Part shown: positions 26,997 through 35,119 of the stretch, piece by piece
Layout of the letters: every line of letters starts with the position of its first letter
Position numbering within the stretch: the stretch's first letter is position 1
Assembly: GCA_018433245.1 (NCBI GenBank)
Contig: JAHDRN010000001.1
Coordinates: forward strand, 369,378-433,377
Direction: 5' to 3'
Origin: Candidatus Proruminimicrobium quisquiliarum
GTDB taxonomy: Bacteria > Elusimicrobiota > Endomicrobiia > Endomicrobiales > Endomicrobiaceae
DNA length: 64,000 bases
Made by a program: the position numbers and the translations under genes
Notes under the pieces: generated by a model
Told to the model about the DNA's origin: nothing
Database searches by the model: none
Seen by the model: the letters and a program-made list of their open reading frames with translations, nothing else

Positions 26997-27886
26997 AAAA
27001 AATTGTTTTGATTTTTGCGGTTACCCTTTTATTTTGCTGCAATGCCTTTGCCGGCAGAGAGGGTACTACAATATTTCAGATTTTAAATATTCCGGTTTCG
27101 GCATATGACGCTTCGTTGTCAAATATAAATATCATAAGAACGCAAAATCCGCCTTTAATGCCGGTTGATTCCTATTTATTTAATTTTACCCAGGGTTTTC
27201 ATTTTGCCGAAACTAAATATAACGCGGCTTTGGCAAATTTACCTGTCGGGAAAAATTCCGTAATCGGCGTTTCGCTTGTATATTTTAATTACGGCAGTAT
27301 GCCGAAAACATACAGCGACGGTTTGGGCGGGTATATTGAAGACGGCAGTTTTGGAGCGACCGATAAAGTTCTTTCTTTGTCATACGGATTAAAAATGTCA
27401 AAAAAACTGGCAGGCGGCGTTTGCGTAAAATATATTAAACAGGACATAGACGATGTTTCTTATTCCGGTTTTGCTTTTGACGTTTCTTTTTTATATTACC
27501 TGAAAAAGAATTTTGCATTAGGTGCGGGCGCTGCTAATTTAGGTTCTGAAATAAGCGGCTACAGCCTTCCGTCTGATTTTTATTTAGGAGTATTCGGCAA
27601 CGTTACAAAAAAGACCAAACTTATTGCCCAGCTTGAGAATTATTACAATGATGATTTGTATGATTTAAAGCTTGCCGCAGAAACGGGTTTTGAAAAATTA
27701 ACGTTAAGAGCCGGATATGATTTTTCGTTGAAAAAACAAGATTTTTTTAATGCAAATAACGGAGTAATAAATAATTTCAGTTTTGGTTTGGGATTAAATT
27801 TCGGTTTTTTACTTTTTGATTACGCATGGCTGCCTGAAGGCGATCTCGGCAATGTTCATCTGTTTACGGTAGGAATAAAGATTTAA
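26993..27886 (+). CDS. PorV/PorQ-family (UPF0164-like) outer-membrane barrel protein
   Basis: A 297-residue exported protein with a signal peptide (IVLIFAVTLLFCCNAFA). The mature N-terminus GTTIFQILNIPVSAYDASLSN matches the opening of PorV/UPF0164 proteins, where a conserved 'FL-x-IP-x-SARxAALG' strand is seen. The rest alternates polar and hydrophobic residues with frequent Gly/Tyr, as in a FadL-like beta barrel, and includes SLSYGLKMSKKLAGGVCVKY. PorV carries type IX secretion substrates from the channel to the surface. The next gene, 10 bases on, encodes an M6 protease whose C-terminal domain looks like a type IX sorting domain. Confidence 0.7.
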   Translation: MKKIVLIFAVTLLFCCNAFAGREGTTIFQILNIPVSAYDASLSNINIIRTQNPPLMPVDSYLFNFTQGFHFAETKYNAALANLPVGKNSVIGVSLVYFNYGSMPKTYSDGLGGYIEDGSFGATDKVLSLSYGLKMSKKLAGGVCVKYIKQDIDDVSYSGFAFDVSFLYYLKKNFALGAGAANLGSEISGYSLPSDFYLGVFGNVTKKTKLIAQLENYYNDDLYDLKLAAETGFEKLTLRAGYDFSLKKQDFFNANNGVINNFSFGLGLNFGFLLFDYAWLPEGDLGNVHLFTVGIKI

Positions 27887-27896
27887 CGGAATTTAT

Positions 27897-29792
27897 ATGA
27901 AAAAATATTTTGTGGTTTTTATCTTATTTTTTTTGAGCGACTTTGCGTTTGCCGTTCCGGCATATAAAAATACGATTGAGTTGACTCAACCTGACGGCTC
28001 AAAAATACAGGCCCGCATACGCGGCGACGAATTTTACCATTGGTTTGAGGATACGGAAGGTTATACTATATTAAAAAATCCTTCGTTAAAAAACTGGGTT
28101 TACGCACAAAAAAACTCTGACGGCAGGCTTATTCCGTCATCTCATGAAGCCGGCAAAATTTCGCCTTCTTCTCTTCAGATAAAAAAATCAATTAAAGATG
28201 ACGAAGCTTTTGCAAAAGGCAGACAAAGAGCGGCTGATATGTATAAGACTTATTCCTCCGGAAGTTTGTCAAAAACATCTTCTTTGGGAATTCAGAAAGC
28301 GCCCGTGACGGGCTCAAAAGGCAATCTTGTGATATTGGTTAATTTCAGCGATAAGTCGTTTACTATCGCGCAAAGCAGTTTTGAAGATTTATTTAACGGA
28401 ACAAGTTATACGGCCGACGGCGCCAAAGGTTCGGTTAAAGCCTATTTCAATGAAGTTTCGTACGGTAATTTTACTTTTGATTCGGTTGTTACGGCTACGG
28501 TTACGGTTTCAAGAGGATATAGTTATTACGGGCAAAATGATATGCGAGGCAACGATATGCATCCTGAGGAAATGGTATATGAAGCCGTAGTTCAATTAAA
28601 TAATTCGGGTTTTGATTTCAGTCAGGTTGATCTTGATAATGACGGTTGGGTAGATTCGCTTGTCGTAATTCATGCAGGGTGCGGCGAAGAAGCAGGTGCT
28701 TCTTCTTATACTATTTGGTCTCACAGGTGGAATTTAACAAGTACTTTTACTACACATGACGGTAAAAAAATATATGATTACACAACTGTTCCTGAAAAAA
28801 GAGGCAATAACGAATATTATAATGATATAACAAGAATAGGAGTGATATGCCACGAATTAACTCATATTTTAAATATGCCTGATTTATACGATACTAAATA
28901 TTTAAGTTCGGGACTCGGAGATTTTTGCCTTATGGCGTCAGGCTCATGGAACGGCGTTTCGGGTGAAAGACCGGCCCATCCGTGCGCATGGATAAAATAT
29001 AAACTCGGATGGATAACTCCGCAGACGGCGTCAGACGGCGCAAATACTATAGGATTGTCCGCAACTTCAAGTTCGGCTTTTTATAAATTAACCGGAAATG
29101 ATTTTGATTCAAAAGAATATTTCCTTATTGAAAACAGACAGTCTGTAGGTTTTGACATAGGTCTTCCGGGAACGCAAAGGGGGCTTTTAATTTATCACGT
29201 TGACGAAAGAAAATGGAACAGCGGAGATAATGACGATCCTTCTCATTATCTGGTTGATGTTGAAGAAGCCGACGGGACGGCCGACTGGACTCAGGATGAT
29301 TTGGCATCGGCGCCATATCAGACAGGAGCAGATTCCGATTATTTCCGCGGAAATACGCTGACTGTTTTTAATGACGACTGTACTTCCTCGCCTAATTCAA
29401 AAAGTTATACTTCTCAATTGTCAGGCATAAAATTTTCGCAGATTTCGGCAAGTTCTTCCTTAATGACTTTTGTTTTCGGACAAGATATTGTTTTGATTGA
29501 CGACTTATCAAAAGTTATTTGTTTTCCAAATCCTGTAAGGGATAACGGAGATGTTATAATTACCAATTTACCGGTATCTTCAGACAAATTAGATGTTATT
29601 ATTTATACAATGTCGGGACAGGGCATTGAAAGTTTTTCTTTGGCTGATACAAGTTTTGACGGAGAAGGCAGAAGATATTTGCGATGGAACTGCAAAAATC
29701 ATTCCGGACAGAATGTTGCACCGGGCATATATTTTGTTTTGATAAAAACAAATACGGACCAAACAACAAAAAAAATTGCCGTTATCAGATAA
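27897..29792 (+). CDS. Secreted M6-family metalloprotease with type IX-like C-terminal domain
   Basis: A 631-residue protein. A signal peptide (FVVFILFFLSDFAFA) precedes a pro-region (about 20-140), then an M6 (immune-inhibitor A-like) peptidase domain. The zinc site VICHELTHILNMPDLYD is near residues 316-332. LVILVNFSDKSFT marks the domain start and LGDFCLMASGSWNG the downstream block. The last ~90 residues (FPNPVRDNGDVIITNLP ... NVAPGIYFVLIKTN ... KKIAVIR) look like the FlgD-like/type A sorting domain that directs Bacteroidota proteins to the type IX system. It lies 10 bases downstream of a PorV-like gene. Confidence 0.85.
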   Translation: MKKYFVVFILFFLSDFAFAVPAYKNTIELTQPDGSKIQARIRGDEFYHWFEDTEGYTILKNPSLKNWVYAQKNSDGRLIPSSHEAGKISPSSLQIKKSIKDDEAFAKGRQRAADMYKTYSSGSLSKTSSLGIQKAPVTGSKGNLVILVNFSDKSFTIAQSSFEDLFNGTSYTADGAKGSVKAYFNEVSYGNFTFDSVVTATVTVSRGYSYYGQNDMRGNDMHPEEMVYEAVVQLNNSGFDFSQVDLDNDGWVDSLVVIHAGCGEEAGASSYTIWSHRWNLTSTFTTHDGKKIYDYTTVPEKRGNNEYYNDITRIGVICHELTHILNMPDLYDTKYLSSGLGDFCLMASGSWNGVSGERPAHPCAWIKYKLGWITPQTASDGANTIGLSATSSSAFYKLTGNDFDSKEYFLIENRQSVGFDIGLPGTQRGLLIYHVDERKWNSGDNDDPSHYLVDVEEADGTADWTQDDLASAPYQTGADSDYFRGNTLTVFNDDCTSSPNSKSYTSQLSGIKFSQISASSSLMTFVFGQDIVLIDDLSKVICFPNPVRDNGDVIITNLPVSSDKLDVIIYTMSGQGIESFSLADTSFDGEGRRYLRWNCKNHSGQNVAPGIYFVLIKTNTDQTTKKIAVIR

Positions 29793-29794
29793 AT

Positions 29795-29824
29795 TTGACT
29801 TAGAAATCTTAAAAGTAATATAAT
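29795..29824 (+). promoter_or_regulatory. Promoter of the UgpC/MsmX-type ATPase gene
   Basis: TTGACT (29795-29800), 18 bases, TATAAT (29819-29824). The ATG at 29871 follows with a GGGGGA ribosome site. The spacing is one base over the optimum. Confidence 0.7.
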
Positions 29825-29870
29825 ACAAGCTTAAAATATTTTATAATTTATATATAGAATTGGGGGAACA

Positions 29871-30974
29871 ATGGCTGGCATAGTTTTGAAGAATGTGTAT
29901 AAAAGTTACGGCGATGTTAAAATTGTTAAAGATTTTAACTTAGAAGTACCTGACAAAGAATTTTGTATTCTGGTAGGCCCTTCCGGATGCGGAAAAACGA
30001 CTACTCTGAGAATGGTTGCCGGACTTGAAGATATTACAGCCGGAGATATTTACATAGACGGTATCAGAGTAAACGATATTCCTCCGAAAAACAGAGACAT
30101 TGCAATGGTATTTCAAAATTATGCTCTATATCCTCATATGACTGTTTATGAAAACATGGGTTTTGCGCTTAAACTTAAAGGATATGACAGAACAGAAATA
30201 GAAAAAAGGGTAAAAGAAGCTGCAGATATTCTGGGAATAGGACATTTGCTGGACAGAAAACCGAAACAATTAAGCGGCGGTCAGAGACAAAGAGTCGCAG
30301 TAGGAAGAGCTATTGTAAGAAAACCCAAAGTTTTTTTATTTGATGAACCTCTTTCAAATCTTGACGCAAAACTCAGAGTACAGATGAGAGCCGAATTAAA
30401 AAAACTTCATGAAAGACTTCAAAGCACAATGATATACGTTACTCATGATCAGACCGAAGCTATGACAATGGGCGATAAAATATGTGTTATGAAAGACGGC
30501 ATAATACAGCAGATTGCAGGACCTCTTGAACTGTATAACCAGCCGTCAAATAAATTTGTGGCGGGATTTATAGGAAGTCCGCCCATGAATTTTTTTAATG
30601 TAGACGTTACGGCAAGCGGCAGCGATATACTTCTTAAAGAAGGAACATTTGACATTACGGTTCCTGTTTTTATTAAAGACAAGATTGCGCCTTATGTAAA
30701 CAAGAAACTTGTTATGGGCGTAAGACCTGAAGACATATACGATAAATTGTTTGTAAATCTTAATCATAAAGAAATTAATTCTTTCAGCGCTACGGTTGAA
30801 ATTGTTGAACCGTTGGGCAGCGAAATATATCTGCATTTTACTACGGGTAAAAATATAATGGTCGCGAAAGTTGATTCAAACAATAAAGCTAAAACAAATC
30901 AGATAATAGAATTTGTTTTTGATTTAAAAAAGATACATTTGTTTGATCTTGAATCCGGAAAAACTATAGTTTAA
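29871..30974 (+). CDS. Sugar ABC transporter ATP-binding protein, UgpC/MsmX-like
   Basis: A 367-residue CUT1-type ATPase. Walker A GPSGCGKTTTLR is near 38-49, the Q-loop VFQNYALYPHMTVYENM follows, then the signature LSGGQRQRVAVGRAI and Walker B VFLFDEPLSNLDAKLR. The C-terminal ~130 residues form the OB-fold MOE regulatory domain (LVMGVRPEDIYDK). No permease or sugar-binding protein lies nearby, so it probably serves several transporters encoded elsewhere, as MsmX does in Bacillus. It has its own promoter. Confidence 0.92.
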   Translation: MAGIVLKNVYKSYGDVKIVKDFNLEVPDKEFCILVGPSGCGKTTTLRMVAGLEDITAGDIYIDGIRVNDIPPKNRDIAMVFQNYALYPHMTVYENMGFALKLKGYDRTEIEKRVKEAADILGIGHLLDRKPKQLSGGQRQRVAVGRAIVRKPKVFLFDEPLSNLDAKLRVQMRAELKKLHERLQSTMIYVTHDQTEAMTMGDKICVMKDGIIQQIAGPLELYNQPSNKFVAGFIGSPPMNFFNVDVTASGSDILLKEGTFDITVPVFIKDKIAPYVNKKLVMGVRPEDIYDKLFVNLNHKEINSFSATVEIVEPLGSEIYLHFTTGKNIMVAKVDSNNKAKTNQIIEFVFDLKKIHLFDLESGKTIV

Positions 30975-30983
30975 TTAACTGCT

Positions 30984-31565
30984 ATGAATAAAGTTTTATC
31001 AGCATTATTCGGGTGTTTAATAATGAGTTCGTTTGTTTACGCGGACAGTAACTCCGTTATTCAAAACATTCTTTCAAGAAAAAGCGTCAGACAATATTCG
31101 GGGCAGGAAGTTGAAAAAGATAAAATTGACGCTATAGTAAGATCCGGAATGGCCGCTCCCAGCGCCATGAATCTGCAGCCTTGGGAAATAGTTGTAGTAA
31201 CAGATAAAAAATTATTAAATGAAATAGCAAAGAAACATCCTTATGCCGCATTTACAAAAAATGCGGCATTTGCTGTTGTCGTATGCGGCGATTCTAAAAA
31301 AAGTCCTGATTTTTGGATTCAGGACTGCTGTGCCGTTTCCCAAAACGTTCTTCTTGCGGCTGAATCTCTAGGATTAGGCGCAGTATGGTGCGCAGTTTAT
31401 CCTGACAACGAAAGAGTTTTGGCTGTAAGCAAAATTTTAAAATTGCCTGACAATGTTATTCCTTTAAATATTATACCGGTAGGCTATCCAAAAGGTGAAA
31501 ATTTACCTAAACAAAAATACAATCCGTCCAAAATTCATTTAAATTCGTGGGCTTTAAAAAAATAG
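30984..31565 (+). CDS. Exported nitroreductase-family protein
   Basis: A 193-residue nitroreductase with FMN-site blocks SRKSVRQYSG near 32-41, SGMAAPSAMNLQPWEIVVV near 54-72 and LGLGAVWCAVYP near 135-146. The unusual point is the N-terminus: MNKVLSALFGCLIMSSFVYADS is a plausible cleavable signal peptide, whereas nitroreductases are usually cytoplasmic. If exported, the flavin must be loaded before or after translocation. It follows the ATPase gene by 9 bases. Substrate unknown. Confidence 0.8.
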   Translation: MNKVLSALFGCLIMSSFVYADSNSVIQNILSRKSVRQYSGQEVEKDKIDAIVRSGMAAPSAMNLQPWEIVVVTDKKLLNEIAKKHPYAAFTKNAAFAVVVCGDSKKSPDFWIQDCCAVSQNVLLAAESLGLGAVWCAVYPDNERVLAVSKILKLPDNVIPLNIIPVGYPKGENLPKQKYNPSKIHLNSWALKK

Positions 31566-31617
31566 CCGCTGTTTTAAATCTAAAATAATTGCGGCATTTA
31601 AATTATAAGGAGTTTAT

Positions 31618-32517
31618 GTGGCTGATACCAAAACAAATTTATCCGAATATTTAAAAAAATCTGCCGATTACGTTAATTCAAATCTGAAAAATTTTTTACC
31701 TAAAGACAACTCGGTTATATCAAAAGCTATGAGATATTCCGTTATGGCCGGCGGAAAACGTTTAAGACCGGTTTTTGTTATTTTGGGCGCAGAAATTTTC
31801 GGATTAAAAAAAGAAAAAATCATAGCGGCGGCATGCGCTGTTGAATATATCCACACTTATTCTCTTATACATGATGATTTGCCGGCAATGGATAATGACG
31901 ATTTAAGAAGAGGAAAACCGACCAGTCATAAAAAATTCGGAGAAGCGGCAGCAATACTTGCCGGAGACGCATTGTTAACAGAATCGTTTAATTTGCTTGC
32001 CGGCGTTGATGTACCCGGCGACAGGATCGTTAAAACAGTAAAATTATTTTCGGAATATTCCGGATACAAAGGAATGATTGCCGGTCAGGCCGAAGATACA
32101 ATTGAAACTGGCAAATGGAATACAAAAAATATATCATTATGTAAGAATAAATTGGAATTTATACACATAAATAAGACATCAGCTCTTATTAAGGCAAGCT
32201 TGTTGGCGGGAGCCGTTTTGGCAGGCGCGAAAAACGCGGATTTAAAATTACTTGAAAAATATGCACACAACATAGGGCTTGCTTTTCAGATAGCCGATGA
32301 CATACTGGACGTATATGCCGATAAAAAACTTCTCGGCAAAAACGGAAGCGATAAAAATAACGGCAAACTTACTTATTTGTCTTTATACGGAAAAGAAAAA
32401 TCCGAAAAGAAAGCAAAAGCTCTTATAAATGAAGCAAAAAAAGCCGTTGCAAAATTTACGACAAGAAAAGAAATTCTTGAAAAACTGGCAGATTATATGA
32501 TTGACAGGAAGTATTAG
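31618..32517 (+). CDS. ispA: Polyprenyl (farnesyl/geranylgeranyl) diphosphate synthase
   Basis: A 299-residue trans-prenyltransferase. It has the first Asp-rich motif DDLPAMDNDDLRRGKP (short-chain type with a two-residue insertion, as in bacterial FPP synthases) and the second motif ADDILDVYAD. The start is GTG with AAGGAG 5 bases upstream. It condenses IPP onto DMAPP/GPP to make farnesyl or geranylgeranyl diphosphate. It is followed by dxs (8 bases) and tlyA, the common ispA-dxs-tlyA order; the exonuclease VII genes often found here are absent. Confidence 0.92.
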   Translation: MADTKTNLSEYLKKSADYVNSNLKNFLPKDNSVISKAMRYSVMAGGKRLRPVFVILGAEIFGLKKEKIIAAACAVEYIHTYSLIHDDLPAMDNDDLRRGKPTSHKKFGEAAAILAGDALLTESFNLLAGVDVPGDRIVKTVKLFSEYSGYKGMIAGQAEDTIETGKWNTKNISLCKNKLEFIHINKTSALIKASLLAGAVLAGAKNADLKLLEKYAHNIGLAFQIADDILDVYADKKLLGKNGSDKNNGKLTYLSLYGKEKSEKKAKALINEAKKAVAKFTTRKEILEKLADYMIDRKY

Positions 32518-32525
32518 AGGATAAA

Positions 32526-34394
32526 ATGACGATTTTAGAAAAAATTGAAAAACCAAGTGATTTAAAAATAATAAAAAAAGAACTTTTGCCTCAGCTTGCA
32601 CAGGAAGTAAGAGACGAAATAATAAGAGTCGTTTCAAATAACGGCGGACATCTTGCTTCAAGTCTTGGAGTCGTAGAACTTACAATAGCTCTGCATTACT
32701 CCTTCGATCTCCCTAAAGATAAGCTGATATGGGATGTGGGACATCAGGCTTACGCACATAAACTTCTTACCGGAAGAAGAGACCGTTTTGATACTTTAAG
32801 ACAGCTTGGCGGTATCAGCGGATTTCCAAAAATATCAGAATCCGAATATGACGCTTTCGGAGCAGGACATTCTTCGGTTGCAATTTCAGCAGGGCTCGGT
32901 TATGCCACGGCAAGAGATTTAAATAATGAAAATTATAAAGTTGTGTCAATAATAGGCGACGGTTCAATGACGGGAGGCCTTACTTCAGAAGGCTTGCAGA
33001 ATGCAGGTCATTTAGATAAGGATATTCTTGTTGTTCTTAACGACAATCAGATGTTTATTTCCGAAAGAGTAGGCGCTTTGGCCGGATATCTTGCCAAACT
33101 TTTGACTGCCGGTACTTTTAAAAAACTGGAAGAGAGAGTTAAAAAATTCACTTCAAGAATAAAATTCTGGGGTTTCAGCGTAATGAAGATAGTAAACAGA
33201 GTAAAAGTTATGCTTTTTCCAGGGATGTTGTTTGAAGAAATGGGCTTTGCATATTTCGGCCCTATAGACGGGCATAATATAAATTCGCTTATAGACGTTA
33301 TAGGAAAAATTAAAAATTTAAACGGTCCTGTTTTGCTTCATGTAGTTACCAAAAAAGGAAAAGGTTATAAACCGGCTGAAGATGATCCTACAAAATTTCA
33401 CGGAATAGGTCCTTTTAATATAATAACCGGAGAAACGACAGGCGGCAAAAAAATAAGCTATACTGAAGTGTTTTCTGATGCTATTGTAAAACTTGCAAAA
33501 GAAGACGATAAAATAGTCGCGATAACCGCGGCTATGCCCGAAGGTACAGGACTTTCAAAATTTGCAAAAGAATATCCAGACAGATTTTTTGACGTAGGCA
33601 TAGCCGAATCGCATGCCGTGACTTTTGCAGCCGGACTTGCCGCAGGCGGGTTAAAACCGGTATGTGCGGTCTATTCCACTTTTATGCAAAGAGGTCTTGA
33701 TAACATAATTCACGATGTGGCATTGCAGAATCTTCCCGTCGTAATAATTCTTGACAGGGCAGGGCTTGTAGGAGAGGACGGCGGAACTCATCACGGAGTA
33801 TTTGATTTATCCTATCTTAAAGCAATACCAAATCTTACAATAATGTCGCCGGCGAACGAAAATGAACTTCAGGATATGTTAAAAACCGCTTTTTCTTTAA
33901 AAAGCCCAAGCGTTATAAGATATCCCAGAGGAGGAAGCGGATTGCCCGGATTCAACTATCAGAAAAATTTTGAAATTATTCCGGCAGGAAAAGCAAAACT
34001 TGAAAAAACCGGAAGCGATGTCTGTTTTGTGGCTATCGGCAATCCCGTAAGCGAATGCATAAAAGCGGCGGATAATCTTGCTTCAAAAAATATAAAAGCG
34101 GCTGTAGTCAATATGAGATTTTTAAAACCTTTTGACGAAGCGATTCTTAAAAATATAATAAAAACAACAGATATTATAATTACTGTCGAAGAAAATGCTT
34201 TAGCCGGCGGTATGGGAGAATCAGTTAAAGCCGTTTTGTCAGGCACAGACGCAAAAATATACGGCATAGGTCTGCCGGACTGTTTTGCAGAGCACGGAGC
34301 ACAAAATTTGCTCAGAGAAAAATACTGCCTTACTGCAAATACACTTGAAGAATTTGTCTTGAAATTGTTAAAAAAAGAACAAAATCTTATATGA
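32526..34394 (+). CDS. dxs: 1-deoxy-D-xylulose-5-phosphate synthase
   Basis: A 622-residue DXS of normal length. LIWDVGHQAYAHKLLTGR near residues 63-80 and the TPP motif GDGSMTGGLTSEGLQNAG...NDNQMFIS near 140-178 are intact. The pyrimidine-domain block FDVGIAESHAVTFAAGLA holds the catalytic Glu. It makes DXP from pyruvate and glyceraldehyde-3-phosphate, the first step of the MEP isoprenoid pathway. GAGG before the ATG is the ribosome site. It overlaps tlyA by 4 bases. Confidence 0.95.
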   Translation: MTILEKIEKPSDLKIIKKELLPQLAQEVRDEIIRVVSNNGGHLASSLGVVELTIALHYSFDLPKDKLIWDVGHQAYAHKLLTGRRDRFDTLRQLGGISGFPKISESEYDAFGAGHSSVAISAGLGYATARDLNNENYKVVSIIGDGSMTGGLTSEGLQNAGHLDKDILVVLNDNQMFISERVGALAGYLAKLLTAGTFKKLEERVKKFTSRIKFWGFSVMKIVNRVKVMLFPGMLFEEMGFAYFGPIDGHNINSLIDVIGKIKNLNGPVLLHVVTKKGKGYKPAEDDPTKFHGIGPFNIITGETTGGKKISYTEVFSDAIVKLAKEDDKIVAITAAMPEGTGLSKFAKEYPDRFFDVGIAESHAVTFAAGLAAGGLKPVCAVYSTFMQRGLDNIIHDVALQNLPVVIILDRAGLVGEDGGTHHGVFDLSYLKAIPNLTIMSPANENELQDMLKTAFSLKSPSVIRYPRGGSGLPGFNYQKNFEIIPAGKAKLEKTGSDVCFVAIGNPVSECIKAADNLASKNIKAAVVNMRFLKPFDEAILKNIIKTTDIIITVEENALAGGMGESVKAVLSGTDAKIYGIGLPDCFAEHGAQNLLREKYCLTANTLEEFVLKLLKKEQNLI

Positions 34395-35119
34395 AGAAAA
34401 GACTTGATATTTTGATGTTTGAGAAGGGACTTGCCGAGACAAGATCAAAAGCACAAAGCCTTATAATGGCAGGAAGCGTGTATATAGACGGACAACAGAT
34501 AACAAAAGCCGGCACTCCATTTTCCGAAGATACGATAATTGAAGTAGAAAAACAAAATCCTTATGTTTCAAGAGGCGGATTAAAACTTGAATCCGTTATA
34601 GACCTTTTTAAAACCAATTTTAAAGATAAAATATGTGCAGACATAGGAGCGTCAACCGGCGGTTTTACGGATTGTATGCTTCAGCACGGCGCAAAAAAAG
34701 TTTATGCCATTGATGTTGGAACGGCGCAGCTTCATTATAAACTCAGAAATGACAGCCGCGTGGTAAATATTGAAAACGTAAATTTCAGATATTTCGACAA
34801 ATCTTTAATTAAAGATGAAATTGACATTGCAACTATTGACGTATCTTTTATATCTCTTGATAAAATTATTCCTAAAGCAATTGAAATAATAAAACCGGAC
34901 GGAATTATTATAGCCATGATCAAACCGCAGTTTGAATTAAATCCCGCAGAAGTCAAAAAGGGAGTTGTCAGGGATGAAAATCTCAGGCTTAAAGCTATAA
35001 ATAAAATCAAAGATTTTGCCGCTCAAACAGGTTTATATCCGCAAAAAGAAGCAGATTCTGCAGTCAAAGGACCAAAGGGAAATATAGAACATTTCATATT
35101 GTTTGGCAGGCAGTTATGA
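34391..35119 (+). CDS. tlyA: TlyA-family rRNA 2'-O-methyltransferase
   Basis: A 242-residue protein. An S4 RNA-binding domain occupies about 1-60 (RLDILMFEKGLAETRSKAQSL), followed by an FtsJ-like methyltransferase. The SAM loop is ADIGASTGGFTDCMLQHGA near 80-98 and the catalytic K-D-K-E tetrad can be traced through DVSFISLDK and MIKPQFE. TlyA methylates 16S and 23S rRNA in Mycobacterium. It overlaps dxs (4 bases) and the next radical SAM gene (4 bases). Confidence 0.93.
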   Translation: MKKRLDILMFEKGLAETRSKAQSLIMAGSVYIDGQQITKAGTPFSEDTIIEVEKQNPYVSRGGLKLESVIDLFKTNFKDKICADIGASTGGFTDCMLQHGAKKVYAIDVGTAQLHYKLRNDSRVVNIENVNFRYFDKSLIKDEIDIATIDVSFISLDKIIPKAIEIIKPDGIIIAMIKPQFELNPAEVKKGVVRDENLRLKAINKIKDFAAQTGLYPQKEADSAVKGPKGNIEHFILFGRQL

